In this document: in pieces, positions 20,906 through 33,432 of the stretch
Position numbering within the stretch: the stretch's first letter is position 1
Layout: each line of letters opens with the position of its first letter
NCBI GenBank assembly: GCA_023078555.1
Contig: CM041199.1
Span: 6,577,315-6,641,314, forward strand
Origin: Ulva prolifera
Lineage: Eukaryota > Chlorophyta > Ulvophyceae > Ulvales > Ulvaceae
Direction: 5' to 3'
Length of the DNA: 64,000 nucleotides
Translations under genes and position numbers: made by a program
The notes under the pieces: generated by a model
The model's database searches: none
Told to the model about the DNA's origin: nothing
What the model saw: the letters and a program-made list of their open reading frames with translations, nothing else

Positions 20906-23391
20906 CTGCAAGGTGCAGACTCCGTTGTTGCCCGCCGACCAATACCTGTACAGACATGGAGAGCACGCCATACATATTGGGTGAGGTCCCACTCGGACGA
21001 ACATGAATTGCGCAGCCGCAAACGGGCAGCTCACGGCCAAACGTGATGCATGGACATCATTCCATAGATATATGGCCATGCCCTTAGCAGCTGTGGTCGC
21101 ACCCACCCACAGCGCCCCGGAGCGCACGCCACATATCTATATGTATAGTGGGCAATTACAGCGCGCGGGACTGCAGCGGCAACGGCATGATCAGGCACAG
21201 ATGCGCACTTCTGGTAGTCCGACCACGTCAACTTTGTGATCGCGGTGATGGTGGCCGTCGAGGCGTTGAGCGATGGCGCATGTGCGTGCCCTCCGGCTGC
21301 TGAAGACGCCTGGGAGCTCTGCCGGACCAGCTCCTGCGGCGGCACACCGGGCGCATATGCATGGGGTGGCAGGCCCGGGCCCCCCATCATGCCTTGTTGT
21401 ACAGCGCCGTAGTATGGGCCGTAGGGCCCGGGGCCGTATCCAGGGGGTTGGTGGTATGGATAGGGATGGCCTGGCGGAGGAGGGTACATGACGGGGGCCC
21501 CCGGTGGTGGATGGTGACCGCCAGGGTGGGCCCCATAGCCGGGGGTGATCTGAGGGGTTCCAGCCGCAGCCGCGCCTCCGAGGGCTGCCTGCTTTGAGCC
21601 GGCAGGGACGGCCTCCGAAGCCCCGATTCCATCAACAGCCTGAGCTGCCATCGCCGCAGGCACCGCGCTATTCTGCACTTGGATGGCTGGAATCAAGTTC
21701 TGCGTCAACTGTGTGAGTGGCTTGAAGTTGTTGCACGCTGACACGTCTTCAGCTTTGTTTTCCGACTATGTGTAAATATTCAGCTATATTCACATAGGTC
21801 AGGCTGGCTCAACAATTGCACCATCGGGACCTACCGCAAGATAACGTACGAACGGACAAATCGTACCACGCAAGACAGCAGAGCCGTTTGCACACACTAT
21901 CAGATCGTGCCTGAGGCTGCACTATCGTGAAGGTACTTCATGTGTATCATGTACATTATACTGGAAGCCATGCATTGATGACAGCATAACAGGCGTGGTG
22001 CCATCTCGATGCTGTGGCAACACAGCTGAGCGCCTCCCGTGTCATGCTATAGGGTATCCACGTGGTAAGCATGAAAATGTCAGTACATTTTATTGCGTCC
22101 GAATGTGTGCATGAAGCCCCTAACTGGGCATTTTACCACGCGCTAGCTGTGCAATGAGCCTCTCAAGTGATCTAGAAATGGTACATGCTGCCAGTATCGG
22201 TCATGCAGCAGCGGTTCAAGTGTAAAGTAATGTACAGTCAATTTGGATTTTCTGGGCCAGATCGTTGACCGGACATTGACGACTCCGAATGAATGAAACC
22301 ACGTGCCAAATGTAGTGTAGCAGTCATTATATATGTGCAGTCCGCAATTCTGCGCCGCCGCTGCACTGCCACGAACAAGGCCTGTAAGAGCATGGCGTAG
22401 AATGCACTGGAGCATGCGACCACACGATCGACACAATCAGATGGGCCCTCCCGCGGGTGTGGCACCAACTACACTCAGCAAAGGCTTTGCTACACTTGAA
22501 CACCAATTGCATACGCGCGTGTGTGACTTGAGCAGCACAAGCTTAAGCGGATCCAGAGTGAACGTGCCTCAAGTGGGGAAGGACCAGGCTCCCCTGATTT
22601 GGCATCACCATTCTTTTTGCGGCGCCATACCACAAGCAGCGCAGCTAGCACGCAGAGCAACAGCGCCGCCGCCACCGCCACAGCGATCCCGACCACCATG
22701 CCGGTACTGGTGCCCCCACCCCCGCTACCTCCTGTATCCGAGGACGATCCTCCTGGCGGGCCCGCCGGCGTGATCAGCCCGCTTTCGTCAAAGCCGCCAC
22801 GAGGGACAGCTGTTGGACCCGGAGATTGTCCATGGGGAGAGGGCACGCCCGGACCCACTGGTGGTGGCGTGACAGTGGGGCCGGCAGGGCGCGGGGCAGG
22901 AGGTGGTGGCCCCGCCGAGTCAGTTGGCTGCGGCGTGGCGGCGGGAGTGGCTGGAGCCGGCGGCGGGCTGGCGTCGCGGAGGGGGTACTCCGGGAGGTAC
23001 GCTGACGGTGGAGGTGACGCCAGAGCCTACGGCAAGCGCTGATTGTGACATGTCATGCGGGCAGCCACACGCAGCTGATGTAGGTGTGCATCAGACTTAA
23101 CCAGCCGCAGTCTTGTTTTAGATTTGCGGACGATTTGCCTACTTGCAACATGGTGCCGATTGCTGCAGAGGGCTACAGTTAAATGGAGCTTGCAGCTGCC
23201 GATCGCATACTATGTAGTACATGGTGGCAGACAAATGTGACATTTCGCATGTGACATTTCGCAACAATGTAGGTTCCATTTCAGACCAGTAGCCTTCAAG
23301 TCCGGCTGAGGCAGCCAGACGTACGAATATGTATACAGAATGTGTGCAAGGAAGCTTCCACTGGCTCACGATAACAAGTATCTGACTCAGA

Positions 23392-23439
<48 letters not shown>

Positions 23440-26400
23440 CGGGCATGCATTTGCAGAAGGTGCTCACCTGCTTCGCGGCAACAAACCATGGGTCTTCGGC
23501 CTGCAGCGGCGGTGGGTTCCGTGCAGAAAGGCCGTCCAGCTGCGCCAGAGGCAGAGGTGGTGTCACAACGTGCGTGTATTGTTCGACATACTGCAAACAG
23601 CCAAGTTCATATGGCTAAAGCGCAGAAGCATATTTGAAGGACGGCTTGCAAATGTGGAGTACCAGAAGGGGTTGAACACCCTGTCGGCTGCACGATCCAA
23701 TTTGGCTCTATGATGACGGGCTCTGATGCGCAAGCATCGCAGAATAGTGCTGTTCTAGCGCCCCTGTTGCGCTTGCAATCCGGCCCGCGCATGACCAAAC
23801 TGCTGCTGCACTATCAGTGCCACGACATGACATCTTCAAGTTCACACACTGTTGACTCAGGTACAAGCGGCAACATCATGTTGCAGCGGCGAGCGACAGA
23901 CAACTCTGACGCACACCTGTGCGCGTGCACTATGCCGAAAAGCACTATTCTAGAAACGCATGCATGCATGCAAAGCACTATTCTAGAAACGTATACAGGC
24001 AGCGGCTCGGCATAGCACACATGTGGTGTACACCACAGTGGTTGTCATAATGCACAGAAAACTGCGCTTGGGCTGCCACAGCCAGTCAGAAATACGTGTG
24101 CATGTTTGGCCATGTCTCCTGGACTGTTTCCTCAGCGGCACGCGTCGTTAAAGCTGCTGGCCCCACGACACACTCTCACGCAAAACGACAAAAATGTGAC
24201 ATGGAAAATCACGAGTCTTGCTACAGCGCACCGTGTTCTGAGAATTGTCACTGAAGACATAGGCGCCCCTGTTGCCACCGATTGAGTGGGGACTGAGGAT
24301 GTCAGAGAATGTGCAGTTGTCAAGTATGAGGCTGGCGTTCAGCCCAGAGACGTGGATGGCTCCAAACTCAGACTCCCACACGCCAGGCGACTCTGGAGGA
24401 ATGTTCTCTGAGAGGCCGCGAAATGTGCAGGACTTGAAGTGCGCATTGGAGTCCCACACCCCAACAGTCACGCCGTGGGTGGTGCCGGAGAAGGCACTGA
24501 TTACGGAATCTGAACAGCGCTGGGAACGATGTTGTGGCATGGGTGATGACAAGAGTCACACAGACATGCATGTGCAGAGTTGAATATGCTGCTTACCACC
24601 CATGACATCGGCTATACGATCAAAAGCATCATCACATGCTACAGTATCATGCGTGGTCACATACACGCATGTGCAAATGCCTATAGTAAGTCGATTTGAA
24701 TCAAGATTTCCTCATGCGAGGGGTGGCAGACAGGCTGAGCAAGGCTAGGTCGGTGATACTTCGCTGCAGCTGAGGACGTAGGCCAGGTGGCAGTGCCAGG
24801 GGACTGTACATGCTGCGGTGGCACGTCGAGTGGCACGTCTGCTCAAGTACAGGATCACTACAGGCAGAGATGCGAAAGCTGTGTGCAGTTTGAAATCTGC
24901 CAAACCCTTCTCAGCACTGTGCACAGGGTGGTGACCAGCACAGGGTGGTGACCAGTGTCATCACAGTGTGGCTGCCTCATGCAGATGGTGCTAGGCCTTG
25001 CAAGCACACATGCCATCCTGTGACATGTCTACGCAATCACGCACCGCGCTAGCATGTGAACCGTTTGCATTGGTGCAAGCCAGTGGGTGTGCATGGTGCA
25101 CGCCTAGTCTTCGCAGTGCCGTATTCAATACACCGGGCTGCGTCAGCAACTGCTGTGGTAGCGCCAGCAGTTCTGATGCACCCAATTAGCATAAACCAGC
25201 ACCTTGTTTGTTAAACTTTCGGCAAACATAGGAGCGGCTGCTGAATTCGGATCATGCATGATGTCACCGGTCCCGCGCTGGGGCACACGTCGTTAGCACA
25301 CCTTGCACGTAAGCTCCACCGACACATTTTGCAGAATCCACGGCATACATTCTCTCGCTTCGGTCTCCTTGTGCCACGCAGTTCGTGACGTACACCCGGC
25401 CAGCGTACCGCGCCCAAAAGAAGACCGAGTAATACTCCGTTGAGCCCTCCAGCAGCTGAACGTGCAGAGAGTCGAGCCACAGGCGGGAGCGGTCCGCTAT
25501 AAAGAGTGTTTCTGATGTCAACAGGACACACCGCGGAGCCCGCCACGGCTCCTTCTGAATGGTTCCAATGTCCAGTTCCTCCATGACAGATGCAATTGCT
25601 CCGGTGGGCGGCTCGGGACAGAAGCCCTGCAGCAGGGTTCAGTCGCACGGTCTGCGGTGGAGGTTTTTGTCCCGGCAAGGGATGCAGATCATCTGCGGAG
25701 CTTGTTTAGCCATTGTGTATGAGCAGGGCCAATGGCCGAGACTTGCCGCAGACTTCCATTCACACCGGTCTCGTAATGTGCGGGCACGACTGCAGAGAAA
25801 GACAGCATGCTGCTACAGTTGCATCAACAGTGATTGATCGATGGGTCCGGCCACATAGAACAAGTTAAACTATGCAGGTGTGGTGTCTGAATGCCACGCC
25901 TGAACAACGCTGTCAGGCGATCCAACAATGGTATCAGGCTGTCGGCAGTCTACAGCAGCTGAAGAGGTCAGCAACGCAAGTGCTGAACATAGTACAGTCG
26001 TAAATATGCTGTGCATACAGGAACGCTCTCGTATGTAGCTCTCACATGTATCACACCCGGATTGACCTTGTTGTGGGACCAGTGCCCCCGATTTTGTACT
26101 TGTTGCCACCAAATGCCGAGGGATCTACGATGGGATCATTGGGGATGGGGAGGTTGCGGAGGTCGAGGTGGGCACGGATCTCAATGTCGCGCACGCCCTC
26201 GTGGAACGCGTCCTGGAGCTCAAACGCCGTGTACACAGCTGCAGTGCTGGGGGGGGCATCGCCATCGACACCGAGAGACGTCGGCACGGGGGGGTTGGGC
26301 GGAGGGTCTGGTGCGGCCTTGATCTGTGCGGGGGTTGCCGCCTCGAGGACCTGCACCATGTGTTGACTCTGTGTACATGTACGTCACGGTGTGGACTGAA

Positions 26401-29400
26401 GCTCGATCTGCATGCAGGTTTGGTCGGGTGTGCACGGAGCACCATGGCCAACGTGCATGCCAGTCTGCCGCTGCTGCTACTGAAACATTTGCACCTTAGT
26501 CGCAGCCTCCGCATGAACATTGTCAACGTTTCAACGCAGCGCTACTTGCAAACATTGCACACCAGTGGCAAACATCAGAGCAGCAGCTGCATTGCATGCC
26601 TTCCACTTCAACAAGCCGTCTGTAATCAGGCAACCAGACCAACGTTGACAGCGCTATGGCTGCTAGCATTCAACTGCAACAGGTGCGGCAAAAGTCAGTG
26701 CACAACTCACTGCAATCGCAGAGTGATAGACTGCTGAACGGAAGGCGATGTAGCATGAAGGTGCACTGGAGCCTTTGCCTGTCAATTCAGGTCCGTGAGG
26801 AGAGATCCTTGGCTATCTCTGATGGCCATCACTGTGGCACGCAGCCGCGTAATACTATACTATACTGTACAGCCGCGTAATACTATACTATAGTATAGTA
26901 TAGCTATACTATACAGCCGCGTAATACTATAGTATAGTATAGTATAGCTATACTATACAGCCGCGTAATACTATACTATAGTATAGTATAGCTATACTAT
27001 ACAGCCGCGTAATACTATACTATACTATACAGCCGCGTAATACTATACTATACTACTACCGTACTACGTGTGCAACCGTCAATCTTCACCAGTCTGCGGA
27101 TGTTTGACACCCGCCTCAGAGCAGTGCAAGAAGTGGGCAAAGCCCGCTTCGCACCGCGATGTGAAGGGGGAACGTAAGTGGGCGCACCGCTTGCACTTCC
27201 ACGAACCATGCATCGTCCTGCGTGAGCCGTGGAACAAAGTCATCTGTCAGGGCAATGCTCGGCGATGACGGCAGCTCCAGGTAACTTGGAGAGAATGTGA
27301 AGTCATACACAATCTTATCGCCATCACCGCGCACGACGGCTCCTCTGCTGTCCCACTGCGCCCCTGTCGTGGTGACGTTGCTGAAAGTGAGGCCATCAGC
27401 CATGAACTGTGCGTTCTGGATCCACATCAGGTTGACTGCATTGATGTTGACAAACCGGGCGTCCTGCACACGTCCGCGTGCATACGTCCGTGAATGTACA
27501 GTGCGCAGAACTGGTGACTGCGCATAGGCTGTGTCCAAGACATTTCATGTTTAAGGGTGCCCAATCGTCGGGTTCACTACGCTGTATGTCACCGCCCCGT
27601 GATGCTCCCTATACAGCTCAAACCACAATTAATTGCAAAACGAAGATTAGCTGTACGAGCACCACTGCATTCACAAGCAGCCGCCCGCAACACAAGACTC
27701 CCCACCTGGAGCAGTGGGAATACTTTACCTGGGCAGTGACGGAAGCAAACAACACCGTGAAGACGCCATTGAAGCGGTCCTCACCCGAGCGTTGGTCAAA
27801 GTCTATGTACGAACCGCGCTGCACGATGTTTGAAAACGTGCAGTTGTCAAACACGATGGAGGATTGGTATGCGTGCACTGTCATGTCCTGACCTCCTGTG
27901 TGGTCGAAGATTCCGCCTACATGCAGCGTTTTGGGGTCTGATGGTGGCGTGCTGCAATGGCAGCCCTGAAGCATGATGTGTTACAAGGACAAAGGCAGCA
28001 AGGCGGAAGCATGATGTGTGAAGAGACGTATGACAGACGCTTGCAGTGAGAGGGGTTTCAGCTGACTCATGTACGCGCGAGAAGCAACCGCTCTGTGTTG
28101 CGCAGGGTACTCCCTGCTGTACCATGATAACCGACTTGCTTACTGGCTGTGGTGCAGGCTACGTGGGCATGCATGTGTGAATTCACAGCAGGCCGTACAT
28201 ATAACGTGATCTGGCAAATGATGTGGTATGGACACACATGGACAATGGAAGATTCGTAGCAGATACAGTGGCAGCATGCACGTTATTGTCTTGGGCGGTT
28301 GCGAGATGGTGTGCATGGGGCACGTGCCTTGCAGTGACAGGTCCGCCCTGTTGAAGACTGCCATTCGTCTGGGAACAGAATTTCCTAGTCGTCAATGTGC
28401 GGATATCCATTGCTCTGTGGCCATGCACATATATGCGTTCCGATGCAATCGTTTGCGAGATCGACATGTTGTCAGTCGACTTGCGATCGCAAGAGTTGCA
28501 CAGTGGCATCAGCGATGATTCAAGTAGCGGGCAGCATGCACACCTGCAATGTATGCTTTTGCACCATACTCCACCCGTACAGCAGTGAAGTTGTTTGTAG
28601 GCCCCGGGCCTTGGACCGTCAACCGAGTGGCAAACAGCTCTGCCTTGCCTGTGGCTTGAACAGCAGTGTTTCCGTAAACTCGCGAGCTGGCTAGGCGGAG
28701 GTACAGTGCGTCCATCCACAGGGGCTGGAAGAGTCTGAACATGCTGTGGTCGATGACGATAACACACTGTGGCGCCCTCCAACTAGCCAGCGTTGGACCT
28801 GTGAGGCCGAGTTCTGAGGCTGCCGGAGGTGCAGTAGAACAGTCGCCCTGCACAATGCACTTGCCTCGATATCTACCAGCATCGATGTCATCGCTAAGAG
28901 CGGAGTAAAGATGTGCACGCAGCGGCACAACAGGCTTCTCTCTCCCAGAATGCAGAGTGACTGGATCTATCGCACAGCAGATCGCCATCGGTTGGCAAGC
29001 CCCATTGCAGGGTCACACGCAGCGTGATTCAAGGAAGAGCCCACGGGTGCCAACAGAGCCAAGGAACTTTTCCCAGATTCACAGTTCACACAGGCACAAT
29101 GCAGCACTGGCAGCCCGCGCAGAAGCATGCTGCAAATGTGTAGCCTGCAGGCGGACACAGTGACTCAACGTTGAGTTAACATGTGCTCCCTGCCAAGCAG
29201 GCGGCCCCCCCCCCCCCCCCCCCCCCGCCCCCCTTCATAAATGTACGTAATACTATTAGTAATGACTCGGGCCTGCATGCTCCCAGGCCACGGCAGTCTC
29301 GGGCGGGGGGAGGGGAGCTGGAAAAGCACGCAACATGCAGTACGGATGCACGTACATTTTCATGACCAGGTGCATGCGCATGCATATGCAGCAATAAGCA

Positions 29401-31068
29401 TGGGACAACTTCCAGGTGCTTGTGTTGAACGTCAATTGTGTTGTGTTGAGCAAGCGTGCCACTGCTGCATCAGGTTTTCGGATACTGCACACAGAATGTT
29501 ATGCATGTATACTCGCAGGTTCTCAAAAGCATGTTTGCACAAGTTCATGGTGTATGTATTCTCGCGTTTAATCTTTTGCAAATATATGCGTACAGAATAG
29601 TGAAGAGGAGTAGACAAAAACCGCTACAGAATCTTTTCAGAAATAACAGAAGCCAGACACATGTGTCTGGCTTCTGTTATTTCTGAAAAGATTCGTGCAC
29701 GGCGGTTCTCTGAGCCTGAGCCTGAGGTAGTCACAGCTCTGAAGCTGAACAATTTTCTGGTCACCATGTTGTCCGATGGGAGATCGGAGCGAGCAGACCT
29801 AGGCCTGTTGCCGACAGGCCACGTACCGGGTCATGGGGGGAAGCGCCAGCTTTACATGGCCATGCCGGCGCTAGGAGCAGGCTGTACGCACAGCTGGCGT
29901 ATGCGAAGCAGCCAGGACACTATCGATGTATCGATCGCTATGTGACCATGGATCACAAAAGTGTGAACGGCAGAATACAAATTCCTCAACAGATCTGTTG
30001 TTCGAATCTCATCCGAAACCGAATCCGACCAAGACAGCTGCGGGGCCAACAGTGACGCTCGGCAGCCACCCACGAACCATCATATATGCATGCTGCACTG
30101 AGAGCATAGGTTAGCTCAGCATACCCGTATTGACCGCGTGGAAGGCTTGACGTCGCCCAACACCGTCGGCGTCAACGACGTGTTGAAATGGGCCGCAAGA
30201 GTCACGTTGGCGAAGTCGAGGTGCGCCCGGATCAGAATATCTTGTGCGCCTGACATCATCGCTGCCTGCAGCTGCTTGGCTGTGGTGACGACGGTGATGT
30301 CCGCGGGCGCGCTGGAGGATATCGACATCAGCGATGCCGACAGTGTGCCGTCCAGCAGGCGCCGGGAGACGTGCGAGTCATGCCTCGCTGCGGCGACATG
30401 TTCATGGGCAGCGTCCTGCATGTGAAAGCCTTTTTTCATATGCTGGATTGTTTGAAAAGGGCGTGGGGACCAAGCATGTTGTGCATTGGCTACATCGCCG
30501 TGACCCGATCGCGAGAGCTGCAGCTGGAGATCATACGATTTTGCTCACACAGCCCTGTGACAGCACACGTATGTACACGTATCTCCGCTTATGCACTGCA
30601 TTGTAACAAGCACGCGTGTGTCTCTCTGTGTGTGCCGTGCGGAGCTTGGGACTCGAGTCCCAGAGATCTCTGGTTCGGAAGACAGTCGTTTGCATCGTCT
30701 GGCTGCACCCAGTTACCTACAGTCAAAATACCATACCCAGTGCTGATCATGAGCAGGTGATCATCTGCAGCTGGCCATCCGCTGGGATGACGCCAAGGCG
30801 CTACCGCTGTTCTGAGCCGTTGACGTTATTGTGCTGTCTGGCACCATGGTGACGTTCCGACATTCATCAGTATTGGTGCTGAAGAATGCACTCCATGGAT
30901 GACAATATAATGATCAGCTCTGGATGAACCCACCGCGACCCAGCCCTGCTTGGCAGGTCCATCTGGCAGCCCCAGCGCCGAGGAGGCAGCGAGCTGCAAG
31001 AGCACCGCACAAGCCGCTGCGAGCCATGTGCAGCGAGACGAGCGCACACTTGCGCTACACGACTTCAT
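18698..31068 (-). CDS. Receptor-like kinase gene 2 (complete, 15 exons)
   Basis: Exons: 30934-31068, 30125-30415, 28544-28847, 27729-27916, 27188-27463, 26057-26350, 25302-25626, 24232-24509, 23468-23590, 22609-23026, 21209-21677, 20734-20905, 19919-20155, 19518-19659, 18698-19119. They sum to 4074 nt, about 1357 residues, with every border GT-AG and phases continuous. The protein has a signal peptide (CAVLLQLAASSALG), RRLLD, ectodomain module A (residues about 46-398) and module B (about 399-738), a Pro/Gly stalk with a membrane span (TGMVVGIAVAVAAALLLCVL), a Gly/Pro/Tyr linker, and a kinase domain (about 1035-1357) with HRDIKPGN and DFG. It should sit in the plasma membrane with the beta-helix outside. 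Ligand and substrate are unknown. Introns carry a 45-G run, a palindromic minisatellite and a 66-bp palindrome. Confidence 0.88.
23395..23439. repeat. 45-base poly(G) run
   Basis: An uninterrupted run of 45 G on the plus strand (C on the transcribed sense) in intron 9 of gene 2. It begins 29 nt downstream of the exon 9 donor at 23467. Exact length is likely to be uncertain in any assembly. Confidence 0.95.
26842..27053. repeat. Palindromic TATAC minisatellite
   Basis: Six tandem units each begin CAGCCGCGTAATACTATA. They are of two sizes, 28 bp (units 1, 5, 6) and 44 bp (units 2-4). The longer ones carry an extra self-complementary stretch of the form TAGTATAGTATAGCTATACTATA. Each unit can fold into a hairpin. 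The array lies in intron 5 of gene 2. Confidence 0.9.
27976..28012 (-). repeat. Dispersed TGTAAC-ended repeat, end fragment
   Basis: On the minus strand it reads CCGCCTTGCTGCCTTTGTCCTTGTAACAC, the conserved end of the family described at 7716-8095. It lies in intron 3 of gene 2. Confidence 0.6.
29205..29226. repeat. 22-base poly(C) run
   Basis: A run of C on the plus strand, followed by GCCCCCC, in intron 2 of gene 2. It is a second long homopolymer in the same gene, of opposite base to the run at 23395. Confidence 0.9.
29546..29620. repeat. Diverged retrotransposon 3'-tail remnants
   Basis: The plus strand carries TTCTCGCGTTTAATCTTTTGCAAAT, a diverged form of the retrotransposon tail. It is followed directly by a minus-strand-type remnant (agtgaagaggagtagacaaaaa). 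They sit next to the perfect palindrome at 29629-29694. Confidence 0.4.
29629..29694. repeat. 66-bp perfect palindrome
   Basis: Two 33-base arms, GAATCTTTTCAG...CCAGACACA and its exact reverse complement, meet with no spacer at the central ACATGT. Weak similarity continues outward (aaccgc against its complement ggcggtt). It lies in intron 2 of gene 2. Confidence 0.95.
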
Positions 31069-31780
31069 CGAAACGATTTACACAGGCTGTGCAATTGTTG
31101 TCTGCATTCTACGACAATGCGCTAGATGTGATCTGCCTCACAGTGAGAAGCACAACGCAACCTTGACGAGACCGCACGCGATGGCGAAGACATCGAGCTC
31201 TCCATAGCCGGTGGACACTGCGTTACGCCTACCTCAACTGCTCGCAGTGGCTCTTGGGTCTGGGATCGTGTGTATGGGAGGCGCAAACCGTGTGTGCTGT
31301 CGTGCTGGCTAGCGCTGCAAGCACGGATGGATCCAGCCGATGGATGGGGCCGGATGCGCTCTCGATGCGTTACGGGTACCCGCCACGCGGCTCGAGACAT
31401 TCTCCGAGATACTTGTTCGCAGCTGCGCAGAGTGACGGCAGGGTGTGACCGACACGTGCACCGTGGTGACCAGCGCAGCGCTCGTTGAATACACAGGCAG
31501 ATTTGCAGCCACAGCCTGCAAACATCATCATGTCCATCATAGCGGCGAGCAAATGCCCGTACGTCCAATTGTTTGTGGCAGCGCCAAATTACAGCTGAAA
31601 CATCCACGTTCCCTGTGAAAGCCCAAGCAGGTGTCGGGAAGCTGAGATCCCGTCATGCTGCTGCAAGCTTGCCCAGCTGAACGATGGCACTACGCGCCTA
31701 GCCCACCGGGCGGGGCGTAGGGGACGCGGGGTGGCGGGTTTTCGGGGCGCGGTGTGACGTGGACTTGGGATGTACATGTC
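31069..31780. other. Upstream DNA of gene 2
   Basis: The 5' flank of gene 2 up to the transposon insertion. It is nearly identical to 9067-9780 upstream of the orphan exons, so it should hold whatever promoter gene 2 uses. No TATA box or other clear promoter element was recognised. Confidence 0.4.
31772..31780. repeat. 9-bp target-site duplication, left
   Basis: GTACATGTC, repeated at 32976-32984. The empty site at 9775 has a single copy of this motif. Confidence 0.85.
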
Positions 31781-32975
31781 GGTCCTGTGTACCGTGACCA
31801 CTGTCCCGAGGCGGCGTGTGGCGGCCAGCGTCATACATTGTGCTTTACGAATAAGCCATGACAGCATAGTTGACCCCGAAATCCACACCCGTCAGCGACG
31901 CGGGTATGCTTATGCATGCACACGCCCCACGACCCACAGCAGGTGCACCTACGCCATGCTGCGTGCCGTCCCCCTACATGCGCGGTCGCGAGCCGTTCGG
32001 CAATAGAAGAAGGGAGAATGTCGGGCTGCACAAAAGATGTATGCTGTGTTATACGGACGGTGATGCTCAGCTTAGACGCCCAGTGGCCTTGTCGATGTTA
32101 CCAGCTCACGCAGCCGAGCCCGCAGTCTGGAACAACTCGTTTTCTATCTGACAGCCGATCACCGGTGGACATACTTCTTTCTATTTGGTGTTGGCTGCGC
32201 AACGGCGGATCCTGGGCTCTGCGAATCTTCGTCCGCGCGACGTCAACAACAGCTGTAGTGGCACACTCCGTTCACGGACGCAGGCTACGCAATGGTACCA
32301 TGTCGAAGCAGACGTGATGTGTGAAGAGTAAGGGATCGCTCAAGAAAATAGCTGGTACGTGCGACGGCGCCATATGTAGCGGGGTGAACAACGACGACAG
32401 CTGCTAGCCAGCCTGCACTGCCAGCAGTGCTGTAGGCCTGGTACAGAATCCGTCAAGCATTTGCCCGGGAGAAATTCGTCATTGTCGCAGTGTCTATATG
32501 CGGTACTGCGACGTGCAGTCACCGGTTGATACTGTTTCATTGTTGTTAACCAGGGAGCGACTGACGGCTGTCGGTATTCTAACAGACAATGTACCAGGTT
32601 GCAGGCAAGTACATTCGAGGTCAAGAAGGCTGCCGATGCTGCCAGCGTCGGAGGCTTCATTACACAGGGCAGCCCTGGGCCCAATCTGCGGGAATGTGGC
32701 ACATGATGTCCAGTGCTTATCAGCTCTGTGGCCATGCAGCCACGATTGCATGCTGAGAACCATGAGTCTGCTTTCGGTGAGCAGGCACGTTTAGCGCGCA
32801 GGCACGTTTCACTGCAGGCACGTTTAGCGCGCAGCCACCTGGATGGCCAGCCACATCATGATGTCATTGACATCCCATGGCATCATCTCAAGTGCATGGC
32901 AATGACGACTGTCGCATGCCTTTTCGACAATACACATTTCTGCGTTACAGGACAGTGGTCACCGTAAACACGACC
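31781..32975. mobile_element. Non-autonomous Mutator-like transposon, 1195 bp
   Basis: The element is absent from the otherwise matching duplicate at 9775-9785, which gives its exact ends. The termini are inverted repeats of about 27 bp: GGTCCTGTGTACC followed by GTGACCACTGTCC at the left, and the complement of GGTCGTGTTTACGGTGACCACTGTCC at the right. It is flanked by a 9-bp direct repeat, the size typical of Mutator-type transposition. No transposase is recognisable inside, so it is probably mobilised in trans. It inserted after duplication D1 and now separates gene 2 from part of its upstream DNA. Confidence 0.88.
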
Positions 32976-32984
32976 GTACATGTC
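32976..32984. repeat. 9-bp target-site duplication, right
   Basis: GTACATGTC, identical to 31772-31780. Confidence 0.85.
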
Positions 32985-33386
32985 GGGACACCGATCCCTG
33001 TGATGCATAATTCCACCTCATGATGCTGCCGTAGCCGCATCGGGCATGTCGACGTGGGTGCGGTGTTGCGACTTGTTGGGGCTGCGGATCCGGAGATGGC
33101 ATGTATGCCGAGTTGCTGAGATGGTGGGAGCGTGGCACTCAGACAGCCGCAACAGCTGTTCTGCATGTATGTTTTGTGAACGTGTGTATGCTCCGAGAGG
33201 GCAGATGGCCGAGGGTGTTGATGTGGGTGTGCATGCTTTGGCCAAACTTTGGCCATGGACTGTGCAGGTAGTGTGCACACTCACGTGAGTGTTACAAGGA
33301 CACAGGCAGCAAGGCGGGCAGCACCGCGAAAGAAGCAAACAGACGAAGCAATTGCTTATATACTGCTTATATATTGTAAGCTAGCC

Positions 33387-33432
33387 TGTGTACGTACGGC
33401 GTATACGACTGTGTACGTACGGCGTATACGAC
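33387..33432. repeat. Tandem 23-bp duplication
   Basis: Two identical adjacent units of 23 bp, each beginning TGTGTACGTACGGCGTATAC. They lie just past the end of D1 copy 2. The unit is rich in self-complementary TACGTA and GTATAC. Confidence 0.9.

Larger units (their letters stand above)
30113..33395. repeat. Segmental duplication D1, copy 2
   Basis: This matches 8108-10190 and contains exons 1-2 of gene 2 and its upstream DNA. The only large difference is the transposon at 31781-32975. Confidence 0.9.

Noticed and set aside
23387..23596. Poly-proline tail after exon 9 of gene 2
   Set aside because: It is the 45-base homopolymer in the intron read as codons; the exon ends at the donor at 23468.
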